Source: Niallia circulans | GTDB lineage: Bacteria; Bacillota; Bacilli; Bacillales; Cytobacillaceae | NCBI RefSeq assembly: GCF_007273535.1 | Contig: NZ_RIBP01000004.1 | Span: forward strand, 1,650,001 to 1,714,000 | DNA length: 64,000 nucleotides | Reading direction: 5' to 3' | Part shown: piece by piece, positions 42,250-50,700 of the stretch | Position numbering within the stretch: position 1 is the first letter of the stretch | Layout of the letters: each line of letters begins with the position of its first letter | Program-made: the position numbers and the translations under genes | Notes under the pieces: model-generated | The model's input: the letters and a program-made list of their open reading frames with translations, nothing else | The model's database searches: none | Told to the model about the DNA's origin: nothing

Positions 42250-42831
42250 ATGAAGCGTTCATTTCTCATCGCCTTAGAGCCAAGTCATACGTTGAACTTT
42301 ATGATTTATCTACAGAATATATATCTTCAACAAGAAAACGCAGAATATCGGAAGTTTCCATACATAAAGCCAAATGTTATCTTTCATGAAGACTTTGCAC
42401 AGCATTTTAAAGAATTATGGGAGGAACTAACAGAAAAAATGATTGAGGGTTCTGCGATAGATTCTGAACTTTTTGTATGCCATAAAGATATGTTTTACGA
42501 CAGACTGTTTATCGGGGCGAGTAAGGATAATGAAGAGGCATATACAACTATTTACGACTCCTTTAAAGTATGGTGGGAAAGTATGGCGGGAGGTTTTTCT
42601 ATTGAAAGTTCTGTTTATAATAAGCTTGATCAATTATACAGTGAATTGACTAGTTTTCCTGATACAACTGCTTCAGAAAGGCTCGATATCAAATTGATAT
42701 ATGATCAGTGTCTCCTTGGTGGGTCAGTTTTTTACCGTAACTTTGCGATTCTTTCGATTGATGATTTCTATATAAATTATAAAAAAATCATTCCGAAATT
42801 AAGGCAATGCATTGCAGATGAAAGCAAATAA
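42250..42831 (+). CDS. Unknown 193-aa protein
   Basis: Start at 42250 behind TTGGGGGATAA. A soluble protein rich in Tyr, Phe and acidic residues, probably mainly helical (HFKELWEELTEKMIEGSAID). No recognised motif. It follows the MarR gene by 29 bases, so it may be in its operon. A terminator follows. Confidence 0.6.
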   Translation: MKRSFLIALEPSHTLNFMIYLQNIYLQQENAEYRKFPYIKPNVIFHEDFAQHFKELWEELTEKMIEGSAIDSELFVCHKDMFYDRLFIGASKDNEEAYTTIYDSFKVWWESMAGGFSIESSVYNKLDQLYSELTSFPDTTASERLDIKLIYDQCLLGGSVFYRNFAILSIDDFYINYKKIIPKLRQCIADESK

Positions 42832-42872
42832 AAAAGAATTAACGATTGTATAAAATAAGTTAATTCTTTTTT
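42832..42872. terminator. Terminator between convergent genes
   Basis: AAAGAATTAAC pairs with GTTAATTCTTT, followed by TTTATT. A-tract upstream makes it usable in both directions. Confidence 0.75.
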
Positions 42873-42884
42873 ATTAACTATTCG

Positions 42885-43199
42885 TCATCGTTTTCTTGGC
42901 GGAGGACCTGGCAGTCTTCCCACAGTCTGATTGCTGCTGTTTGTGTCTCTCATAAGTCTTTCTAAATTTCTGATTGCTTCATCGAATTCGGATCTTGTTA
43001 TTTGCTTTGTTGCCAATAAGGAGCAAAGCATGGCATAAGCAATCGGGTTTGTATTAACTTCGACATTAACATAAACGTCCACATCGGAGTTGCCGCTTTC
43101 CCCAATCTGTGCCGCATTGGCATCAAGCTCTGTGTTACCGTTATTGCGAAACTCGTAATTCGTGTTTTCCCTAGGTCTTGGCCGGCGGTTCGGATACAT
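42885..43199 (-). CDS. Asn/Arg-rich small protein, possibly a spore surface protein
   Basis: A 104-aa protein with strong SD AAAGGAGGG. The ends are disordered (MYPNRRPRPRENTNYEF; GRLPGPPPRKR) and a central part (about 35-90) alternates Asp/Val (DVDVYVNVEVNTN) and then forms a helix (YAMLCSLLATKQITRSEFDE). It lies 63 bases after another low-complexity gene on the same strand. Such pairs occur among spore coat or exosporium proteins, but no family is recognised. Confidence 0.55.
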   Translation of the reverse strand: MYPNRRPRPRENTNYEFRNNGNTELDANAAQIGESGNSDVDVYVNVEVNTNPIAYAMLCSLLATKQITRSEFDEAIRNLERLMRDTNSSNQTVGRLPGPPPRKR

Positions 43200-43262
43200 G
43201 AAGTTTCCCTCCTTTACTGCGAAAGAACGAGAATGGGCTTATCCATTCTCGTCTCACAATTA

Positions 43263-43601
43263 TTAATCTTGATCTTGGTTGTTATCTTGATCGTTATCCT
43301 GATCTTGATCAGAATCAGCGTTCGCTTTCGAACGAGAACGAACACGAGCCTTAGAATCAGATGCAACATCAATACAAAGATCAATCTTTGCATTTCCTGA
43401 ACAGTCTACTTTAGCAACATTCGTATTCTTGTCGATGTTTTTTAAATCGTTGTCATTGTCTACATCTGTGTTTGATTTAAGACGATTATCACTTTCAAAA
43501 TCGACATTTGCTTTAGAACGGCTGTTACTGTCGCCAGAGCGGGATTTAGAAGTATTACGCTGATTGTTGTCTCCATCACCTGGATGCCATACTTTACTCA
43601 T
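43263..43601 (-). CDS. Asp/Asn/Ser-rich low-complexity protein
   Basis: A 112-aa protein with SD GGAGGA. It opens with MSKVWHPGDGDNNQRN and has alternating Lys/Ser/Arg and Asp/Asn segments, a short core with two Cys (VDCSGNAKIDLCIDVASDS), and an Asp-Gln tail (DQDQDNDQDNNQDQD). The alternation suggests a self-assembling or ion-binding structural protein, perhaps spore-related. No known family. Probably co-transcribed with the downstream 104-aa gene. Confidence 0.55.
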   Translation of the reverse strand: MSKVWHPGDGDNNQRNTSKSRSGDSNSRSKANVDFESDNRLKSNTDVDNDNDLKNIDKNTNVAKVDCSGNAKIDLCIDVASDSKARVRSRSKANADSDQDQDNDQDNNQDQD

Positions 43602-43732
43602 TAGAAATCCTCCTTTCGTTATTCAATTATTATCTTATTCAAGAACGGAAAATTGACATGGTTGCCTGTAGTAGGACAAGTATGGATTTTGAAAAAAACA
43701 AAAAAACATCTCCAATAAAAGGAGATGTCCTG

Positions 43733-44287
43733 TTACTCAGGATAATAAATTGTCATGCTAAGTCTTGTAAGCCTTTCGCCGGGATTATGGTACGTATGCG
43801 GTTTGTCTGCCTTAAATTTAATCGAATCACCAGCGTTAACTGCATAGTTTATGTCATTAACCTGCACACAAAGCTCTCCGTCAAAAACTGTGATAAACTC
43901 AATTGTACCTTCCTGATGTGCTTCTGCGCTTAAAAATCCACCTTGTTCGATTTCCACTGTATAAATCTCAAAGCGTTTATCCTCTTCAAATGGAAAGTAA
44001 GGATAAACAATATATTTTCCATTGTCCTCTGATAAGGCTTTTATTTCGTTTCTTTTGACGATCTTTGCCTCTGGCTGTTGGTGTTGGATGAGTGAAGTAA
44101 AAGAGATTTTTAAGCCATTCGCCATTTTCCAAATCGTATTGAGCGTAGGACTAGATTCGCCTCTTTCTATTTGGCCAATCATCGTTTTACTTACTCCAGT
44201 CAATTCCGCTGTTTTTTCTAAGCTTAACTTTTTCTTTTCCCTTATCATTTTCAGATTTTTTGCTAAAATAAGCTGAATTTCCTCCAT
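43733..44287 (-). CDS. XRE-family regulator with C-terminal cupin
   Basis: This 184-aa protein has a helix-turn-helix at about 10-60 (EKTAELTGVSKTMIGQIERG) and a small cupin at about 105-175 (HQEGTIEFITVFDGELCVQV). Such fusions usually control a neighbouring transporter or amine/amino-acid gene. Here the divergent neighbour is a LysE-type exporter. The ligand is unknown. Confidence 0.9.
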   Translation of the reverse strand: MEEIQLILAKNLKMIREKKKLSLEKTAELTGVSKTMIGQIERGESSPTLNTIWKMANGLKISFTSLIQHQQPEAKIVKRNEIKALSEDNGKYIVYPYFPFEEDKRFEIYTVEIEQGGFLSAEAHQEGTIEFITVFDGELCVQVNDINYAVNAGDSIKFKADKPHTYHNPGERLTRLSMTIYYPE

Positions 44288-44308
44288 AAAAACACTCCTG
44301 TCATATGT

Positions 44309-44369
44309 ACAATATAACGACCGTATTGTACAATAAGTTGTATATCGTTATATTGTCCGTTATGGACAT
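44309..44369. promoter_or_regulatory. Inverted repeats between the XRE-cupin and LysE genes
   Basis: ACAATATAACGA (44309-44320) and TCGTTATATTGT (44345-44356) are exact reverse complements. A second palindrome, TGTCCGTTATGGACA, overlaps the right end. These probably bind the XRE-cupin regulator and control both directions. Confidence 0.65.
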
Positions 44370-44399
44370 TATAACATACATGTGAAGGAGGAAAGCAGT

Positions 44400-44981
44400 A
44401 TGCCGTTGTTATCGTTTTTGCTGTATGTGACAGTAACCAGTTTTACACCAGGACCTAATAATATTATGGCGATGGCCTTTGCTAATAAATACGGACTGAG
44501 AAAAACAATTGGATTTTGCATTGGTGTTAGTGCCGGCTTTTTTATCATTATGCTCTTATGCAGCTACTTTAACTTAATTCTTAATAGCTTTATGCCCAAA
44601 ATCGAGTTTGGAATGACAATCCTTGGTGCGGTTTATATGTTATATCTTGCCTACAAAATCGCCTTTAGCAAGGATGGAGGACAGGAGAAAGAAGAGGATA
44701 AGAATAACAGCTTTTTGGCAGGTATGCTTTTGCAGTTTATTAATCCAAAGGGGATTTTGTACGGTATAACGGTTATCGCCACGTTTATTCTGCCATATCA
44801 TGATTCACAGCTAGTTCTGTTATTATTTGCGATTTTTCTAGCTTTTATTGGGTTTTTGAGTACTTTCAGCTGGAGTTTGTTTGGCAGCATCTTCCAAAAG
44901 TTTTTGTCCAAATATAAAAGCCAGTTTAATATTGTAATGGCATTGCTGCTTGTTTATAGTGCTGTTTCCATCCTTATTTAA
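44400..44981 (+). CDS. LysE/RhtB-family exporter
   Basis: A 193-aa membrane protein with about six helices. The family motif near the N terminus is TPGPNNIMAMA and the second is QFINPKGILYG. It exports amino acids or related small molecules. Start at 44400 by SD AAGGAGG. Probably induced through the divergent XRE-cupin protein. Confidence 0.9.
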   Translation: MPLLSFLLYVTVTSFTPGPNNIMAMAFANKYGLRKTIGFCIGVSAGFFIIMLLCSYFNLILNSFMPKIEFGMTILGAVYMLYLAYKIAFSKDGGQEKEEDKNNSFLAGMLLQFINPKGILYGITVIATFILPYHDSQLVLLLFAIFLAFIGFLSTFSWSLFGSIFQKFLSKYKSQFNIVMALLLVYSAVSILI

Positions 44982-44987
44982 TATAAA

Positions 44988-45182
44988 AGGGGTGGGGACA
45001 AAATAAAAATAACCTAACTAAACACGAAAAAAACTTTATCTAACTTTGGGAAATTGAAGTCGAGTGGCCTCCGCTCCATTCCACTAAGATTTTTAATTAT
45101 TGTTGTTAACTAAGAAACCGAACTATTTATCAATTAAATAGTTCGGTTTTGAATTAGACTTTCATTCTTATGCCCCGGCCTC
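44988..45182. repeat. Intergenic structured repeat, copy 2
   Basis: It begins GGGGTGGGGACAAAAT and ends TTATGCCCCGGCCTC, so the ends pair like those of copy 1 although bases differ. It shares GTCGAGTGGCCTCCGCTCCA and ends with a hairpin ACCGAACTATTTA / TAAATAGTTCGGT. It lies between convergent genes and may also serve as terminator. Confidence 0.75.
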
Positions 45183-45189
45183 AATTCAT

Positions 45190-46167
45190 TTAGTCTTCTG
45201 CAACTTTAATAATAATCTTGCCTTGTGCATGACCTTTTTGCAAATAGCGGTATGCTTCTGCTGCTTCACTTATAAGAAATTCTTTATCAATGACAGGCTG
45301 GAGCTTATTCTGTTCAATAAGCTCTTTTAGAAAATTCAAATCAGACTGATTTGCCTGTTGCAGCATATTGCCAAATTTTTTACTGCTTGTTAACGACAGG
45401 AAAGGGCCAAGCAGCATGGCATCACGCATTTGCTTACCATTTCCGCCAACCATAACATAGCGCCCTTTTTCCGTTAATAACTTTTTATAGGCATGGATGG
45501 TCTGATAACCATTCACTGCTAGTATAAGATCATATTTTTTAGAGGTATTTGTGACATCTTCTTTTGTGTAATCAATCGCATAATCAGCGCCGATTGATGT
45601 TATTTTTTCAAGATTTCTTGTACTGCACACACCAGTTACCTCTGCACCAAGTGCTTTTGCGATTTGAACTGCAAAGGTGCCAACACCGCCAGATGCCCCG
45701 TTTATCAATACCTTTTGTCCTGGCAGTATTTTGCCAGTATTTCGCAATGCTTGTAATGCAGTTGTGCCTGCCATCGGAACAGCTGCTGCTTCTGCAAAGG
45801 ATAGGTTTTCCGGCTTTATGGCTAAAGCTTTTTCAGGTACAGCAGCATACTCAGCAAAACCACCCCAGCCACTTTGAGAAAGGTCCCCAAACACTTCATC
45901 ACCTGGTTTAAATTGGGTAACCCCGTTTCCGACAGCCTCCACAACACCGGCAATATCGCTGCCTGGTATTGTATATTTTGGCTTCAACAATCCAAAGGCA
46001 AAACGAGCTAAGAATGGTTTTCCACTAAGTAATACAAGATTTCCATAGTTAAGGGATGCAGCATGAATTTTTACGAGCACTTCCTCTTCTTTAGGTAATG
46101 GCCTATTTATATCGGAATAGCCAAGTGTTTCTGGCGTGCCATATTTGTTAGAAACAATAGCCTTCAT
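45190..46167 (-). CDS. NAD(P)-dependent alcohol dehydrogenase/quinone reductase (MDR family, zinc-free type)
   Basis: This 325-aa medium-chain reductase has GroES-like residues 1-120 (PGSDIAGVVEAVGNG) and the nucleotide motif NGASGGVGTFAVQIAK. No structural-zinc Cys cluster is seen, so it is of the quinone-oxidoreductase type. Start at 46167 because AAGGAGGGGAAACG precedes it; the upstream in-frame part has no SD. Confidence 0.88.
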   Translation of the reverse strand: MKAIVSNKYGTPETLGYSDINRPLPKEEEVLVKIHAASLNYGNLVLLSGKPFLARFAFGLLKPKYTIPGSDIAGVVEAVGNGVTQFKPGDEVFGDLSQSGWGGFAEYAAVPEKALAIKPENLSFAEAAAVPMAGTTALQALRNTGKILPGQKVLINGASGGVGTFAVQIAKALGAEVTGVCSTRNLEKITSIGADYAIDYTKEDVTNTSKKYDLILAVNGYQTIHAYKKLLTEKGRYVMVGGNGKQMRDAMLLGPFLSLTSSKKFGNMLQQANQSDLNFLKELIEQNKLQPVIDKEFLISEAAEAYRYLQKGHAQGKIIIKVAED

Positions 46168-46282
46168 CGTTTCCCCTCCTTTAAAGATAATAATGTCAAT
46201 TAAAGATATGTATAAGAAATGAATGTAAGGACATAAAAACACTGCATCAATAACAGAATGCAGTGTTTTAAACTATATAGAC

Positions 46283-47011
46283 TCAATCAAACAGATGAAC
46301 TTCATCTCCTGAATGGATTTTTCCTGTTTTAATAACAGAGGCATAGACGCCAAAATTATTTTGTCTTTCCTTAAAAACGGTTTTTAATAAAGAAGGAGAT
46401 CGTTCTGCATTATCAGGGTCAACTGTAACAATCATGCATCTTTCACAATGCCTGTTCACCTGCAGCTCTACTTCTGTTCCAATTTTTATGCGTTTGCCAA
46501 ACCAGCTTTCTTCTATAAACGGAATCTTGTCCTTTAAAGAAAGGATAAGATTTGGCCGAAAGCGGCGATGGTCAACAGCGGAATCACCCCAAAGCTCCTT
46601 AAGCTCAGCAAGTGATGCGTCTGTCACGAATTGGATGTGCTCTTCTTCTATTGCTCCTAAAGGAACATTTTCTGGTGTGTAGGATAGGAGTGAAACCTTT
46701 CGTTTGGACTTTGCATCTAATTCCAAGGCTAAAGCTGCATCTCCCCAATTCATTACTTTTCCTTCAGGTGTTGTAATTTCAATGCTAGGATACTCAGACA
46801 TCGCTTCCTCTCCAGCAAACCTTGCAGAATAACGGACCATCTCCGGAAACTGAGTGATTGTCAAATATTTTCCTTTTCTTGTGTCATCTGCAAAAGCATG
46901 GCTTCTGTCACCATACAAACCATATTCCATAACGTTTGTTTCTGCTACGCTTTCTCCGCGAAAAGACTTTACTGGGTGACGAACAATTTCTTCAATGTGA
47001 CCTATTAACAT
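46283..47011 (-). CDS. MOSC-domain protein
   Basis: This 242-aa protein has an N-terminal beta-barrel (VRHPVKSFRGES) and the C-terminal MOSC domain with the conserved Cys in NRHCERCMIVTVDP. MOSC proteins bind molybdenum cofactor or carry activated sulfur and often reduce N-hydroxylated compounds. Start at 47011 by GGAGG. The acetyltransferase gene upstream ends 47 bases before. Confidence 0.9.
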   Translation of the reverse strand: MLIGHIEEIVRHPVKSFRGESVAETNVMEYGLYGDRSHAFADDTRKGKYLTITQFPEMVRYSARFAGEEAMSEYPSIEITTPEGKVMNWGDAALALELDAKSKRKVSLLSYTPENVPLGAIEEEHIQFVTDASLAELKELWGDSAVDHRRFRPNLILSLKDKIPFIEESWFGKRIKIGTEVELQVNRHCERCMIVTVDPDNAERSPSLLKTVFKERQNNFGVYASVIKTGKIHSGDEVHLFD

Positions 47012-47058
47012 GAACGAAAACCTCCATTTTATAGTATCTTGAAGCACTGTCTAACTCA

Positions 47059-47571
47059 TTATTCTCCGAGTGGATTTGCTGGTCCTGGCAGTTGTAATTG
47101 ATAAAATGCTAAATCTAACCATCTATCGAATTTATAGCCGGCTTTCTCAATAGTACCAGAATGGACAAAACCAAATTTCTTATGTAAGGCAATGCTTTTC
47201 TCATTAGAAGCATCTATACCCCCAATCAGTGTAGCATACTCTCTTTCTGAAGCAATGGCGATAAGCTCTTTCAATAGTGCAGCCGCAATGCCTTTTCTGC
47301 GATAATTACCGTCGACATAGATAGAATGTTCAATAGAATACTTATAGGCAGGCCAAGCACGGAACGGGCCGAAACTAGCAAAACCGACTGCTTTATTGTC
47401 TAGTTCAAAGACTATTACCGGGTAGCCGTCCTTTAGCTTCTGTTCGTACCATAGTTGCCTGTTTTCTAATGTATCTGGCTTATATGTATATACAGCGGTA
47501 GTGTTAAGAATTGCATCATTATAAATAGACAGGATGTGGGTGAGATCCCTTTCCTCCATAGGTCTTATCAC
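47059..47571 (-). CDS. GNAT acetyltransferase of the phosphinothricin acetyltransferase type
   Basis: This 170-aa enzyme shows MIRPMEERDLTHILSIYNDA, SIYVDGNYRRKGIAAAL (acetyl-CoA loop) and GIDASNEKSIALHKKFGF, typical of the PAT/YwnH group that acetylates toxic amino-acid analogues such as methionine sulfone or phosphinothricin. Actual substrate not inferable. Possibly co-transcribed with the MOSC gene. Confidence 0.88.
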   Translation of the reverse strand: MIRPMEERDLTHILSIYNDAILNTTAVYTYKPDTLENRQLWYEQKLKDGYPVIVFELDNKAVGFASFGPFRAWPAYKYSIEHSIYVDGNYRRKGIAAALLKELIAIASEREYATLIGGIDASNEKSIALHKKFGFVHSGTIEKAGYKFDRWLDLAFYQLQLPGPANPLGE

Positions 47572-47791
47572 TGTTTTTTGTCCTCCTTCAATTTGCTAGA
47601 TATTATTCTGTTCCATCTACTATAACAAATATTTTAAATCCTTAAAAATTTATATTTACTGAACGATGGTCAATTAAGTATGATGAGCATATAGAACTAG
47701 TGACGAAAGAACTAACTTTGTTGTTAGAGCCCTTCTTTTGGGACTGTGGACTATGAAGATAGGTAACTCATAAACAACTGGGGGAAAATAT

Positions 47792-50700
47792 GTGAAAAAG
47801 AAAAAGTATCCTTTTATTCCTTTAAGCAAAAAAGGGATTGTGTCTATTTTTAGTGCTGCATTGTTGTTTTCAGCACCATTAGCAGGACCTTCTATCACAA
47901 TGGCTGAAGGAAATGGGACAGATAAAGTTATTTTTGATGAGAATCTTGAATGGATGAAGTCAAAAACTGCAATGACTGGAAAAACATTGACGATAGATTT
48001 CAGCGAGCAGTTAGCAAGCATGGGTGCAGATTCAGTGCTGGAAGCGGCATCAAATAAACAGTCTGTACAAGCTGTTTTTGACAAGAAAGTCTTGATGCTC
48101 ACACTGAAGGATTTCGGTGAAACGACTATAAGTGTTACGGCAAAAAACAGTAAGCAAACTGTAACTAACACCTTTAAAGTAAATATCACGAAAAAAGGCG
48201 ATATTAATGGTGATGGCACGATTACACCTGCAGACTCTCTTTACATCTATCAGGTTATCAGCGGCAAGGTTAAGATTTCAACTGAACAGCAAAAGTTACT
48301 TGATATAAACGGCGACGGAAAAATCACTAATATGGATGCGACTCTGTTAATGAGCAGTTATGTTGGCAAAAATGTTCCTGCAACTATTGAAGATAATTCC
48401 TTCGTCCAATTAACGGAAATTAATGACACACCTGTAGCAGCAGATGACGCATATACAGTAAATGAAGATGAGCAGCTTAAGGTAAATGCAGCAACAGGCG
48501 TGCTGGCTAATGATATTGATCCAGAAACAAAGGAATTAACGGCAACTGTTACTACAAATCCTGAAAATGGCAAATTGACATTTAATGAGGATGGGTCGTT
48601 TCAATATGTACCTAGTGCAAATTTTGTCGGAACAGATCGATTCACGTATAAGGCAAGTGATGGAAACAGCACAACAGAAGCTAAAACAGTCACAATTAAT
48701 GTATTGCCTGTAAATGATGCACCTGTATCAAAGGATGGTGTGTTGAATACACAAGAGGATACAGTCGGAATTGGGACAATGTTAGGGACAGATGTCGATG
48801 GTGATACACTGACATATACTATTGTTGAAAACGGTAAAAAAGGCAAAGTAACGATTCTTGACCAGAAAACAGGAGTTTTCTCTTATAAGCCAAATGCAAA
48901 TGAAAATGGAGAAGACTTCTTCACTTATAAAGTAAGTGATGGCAAGTTAACTTCTACTGCTAAGGTGTCTGTAGTTATTAAGGCAGTGAATGATGCTCCA
49001 ACAGCAAAAAGTGATGCTTATACTACTAAGGAAGATGAAACATTAGCTGTTGGTAAGGAAAAAAGTGTATTGGTGAATGATGAGGATGTGGATAACGATT
49101 CTTTGAAAGCTGTCCTTGTAAAAGGAACTGCTCACGGCACACTTGATTTTAAAGCAGATGGAACATTTACATACATTCCAGCTAAAGACTTTAATGGAAG
49201 TGATTCCTTTGTATATAAAGCTACCGATGGTGTTTTAGAATCAGCAGAGCAAAAAGTTGTTCTTTCGGTAGGAGCAGTGAATGACGCACCAGTTGCGAAG
49301 GACAGCTCGCTGAATGTAACAGAAGACGAAGCAGCTAGTGGCGTGATTGAAGCAAGCGACGCAGACAAAGACAAATTAACATTTGCGATTGCGGAAAACG
49401 GCCAAAAAGGAAAAGCGGTTCTGACAGATGCGGAAACAGGTAAGTTCACATACACACCTGACAAAAACGCTAATGGAGAAGACAAGGTAGTCTTTACAGT
49501 GACAGACGGTCAAGGAGAACCTGTTAAAGCAACAGTCTCGATATCGATTAAAGCAGTGAATGACGCTCCAATAGCGGCAAGTGACAGCTTTACAACAAAT
49601 GAAGATGAAAAGCTGACGATTGAAGCTGCTAAAAGCATCCTTAGTAATGACGGGGATGTTGATCATGATGCACTTGAAGCAATTTTAGTGAAAACAACAG
49701 CGCACGGCAAGCTTGAATTGAATGCAGATGGAACCTTTACGTATACGCCAGACAAAGATTATAACGGTACGGATTCCTTCACATACAAAGCAACAGATGG
49801 AAAACTAGAATCAGCAGAACAGACTGTTAAGATTGAAGTAAAACCAGTGAATGATAGTCCAACTGCGAAAGACAGCTCGCTGAATGTAACAGAAGACGAA
49901 GCAGCTAGTGGCGTGATTGAAGCAAGCGACGCAGACAAAGACAAATTAACATTTGCGATTGCGGAAAACGGCCAAAAAGGAAAAGCGGTTCTGACAGATG
50001 CGGAAACAGGCAAGTTCACATACACACCTGACAAAAACGCTAATGGAGAAGACAAGGTAGTCTTTACAGTGACAGACGGTCAAGGAGAACCTGTGAAAGC
50101 CACAGTTTCGATTTCGATTAAAGCAGTGAATGACGCTCCAACAGCGGCAAGTGACAGCTTTACAACAAATGAAGATGAAAAGCTGACGATTGAAGCTGCA
50201 AAAAGCATCCTTAGTAATGACGGGGATGTTGATCATGATGCACTTGAAGCAATTTTAGTGAAAACAACAGCGCACGGCAAGCTTGAATTGAATGCAGATG
50301 GAACCTTTACGTATACGCCAGACAAAGATTATAACGGTACGGATTCCTTCACATACAAAGCAACAGATGGAAAACTAGAATCAGCAGAACAGACTGTTAA
50401 GATTGAAGTAAAACCAGTGAATGATAGTCCAACTGCGAAAGACAGCTCGCTGAATGTAACAGAAGACGAAGCAGCTAGTGGCGTGATTGAAGCAAGCGAC
50501 GCAGACAAAGACAAATTAACATTTGCGATTGCGGAAAACGGCCAAAAAGGAAAAGCAGTTCTGACAGATGCGGAAACAGGCAAGTTCACATACACACCTG
50601 ACAAAAACGCCAACGGAGAAGACAAGATAGTCTTTACAGTGACAGACGGTCAAGGAGAACCTGTGAAAGCCACAGTTTCGATTTCGATTAAAGCAGTGAA

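Noticed and set aside
47674..48219. 181-aa minus-strand frame over the start of the giant surface gene
   Set aside because: It lies opposite a clearly coding region with signal peptide and dockerin; no SD and odd composition.
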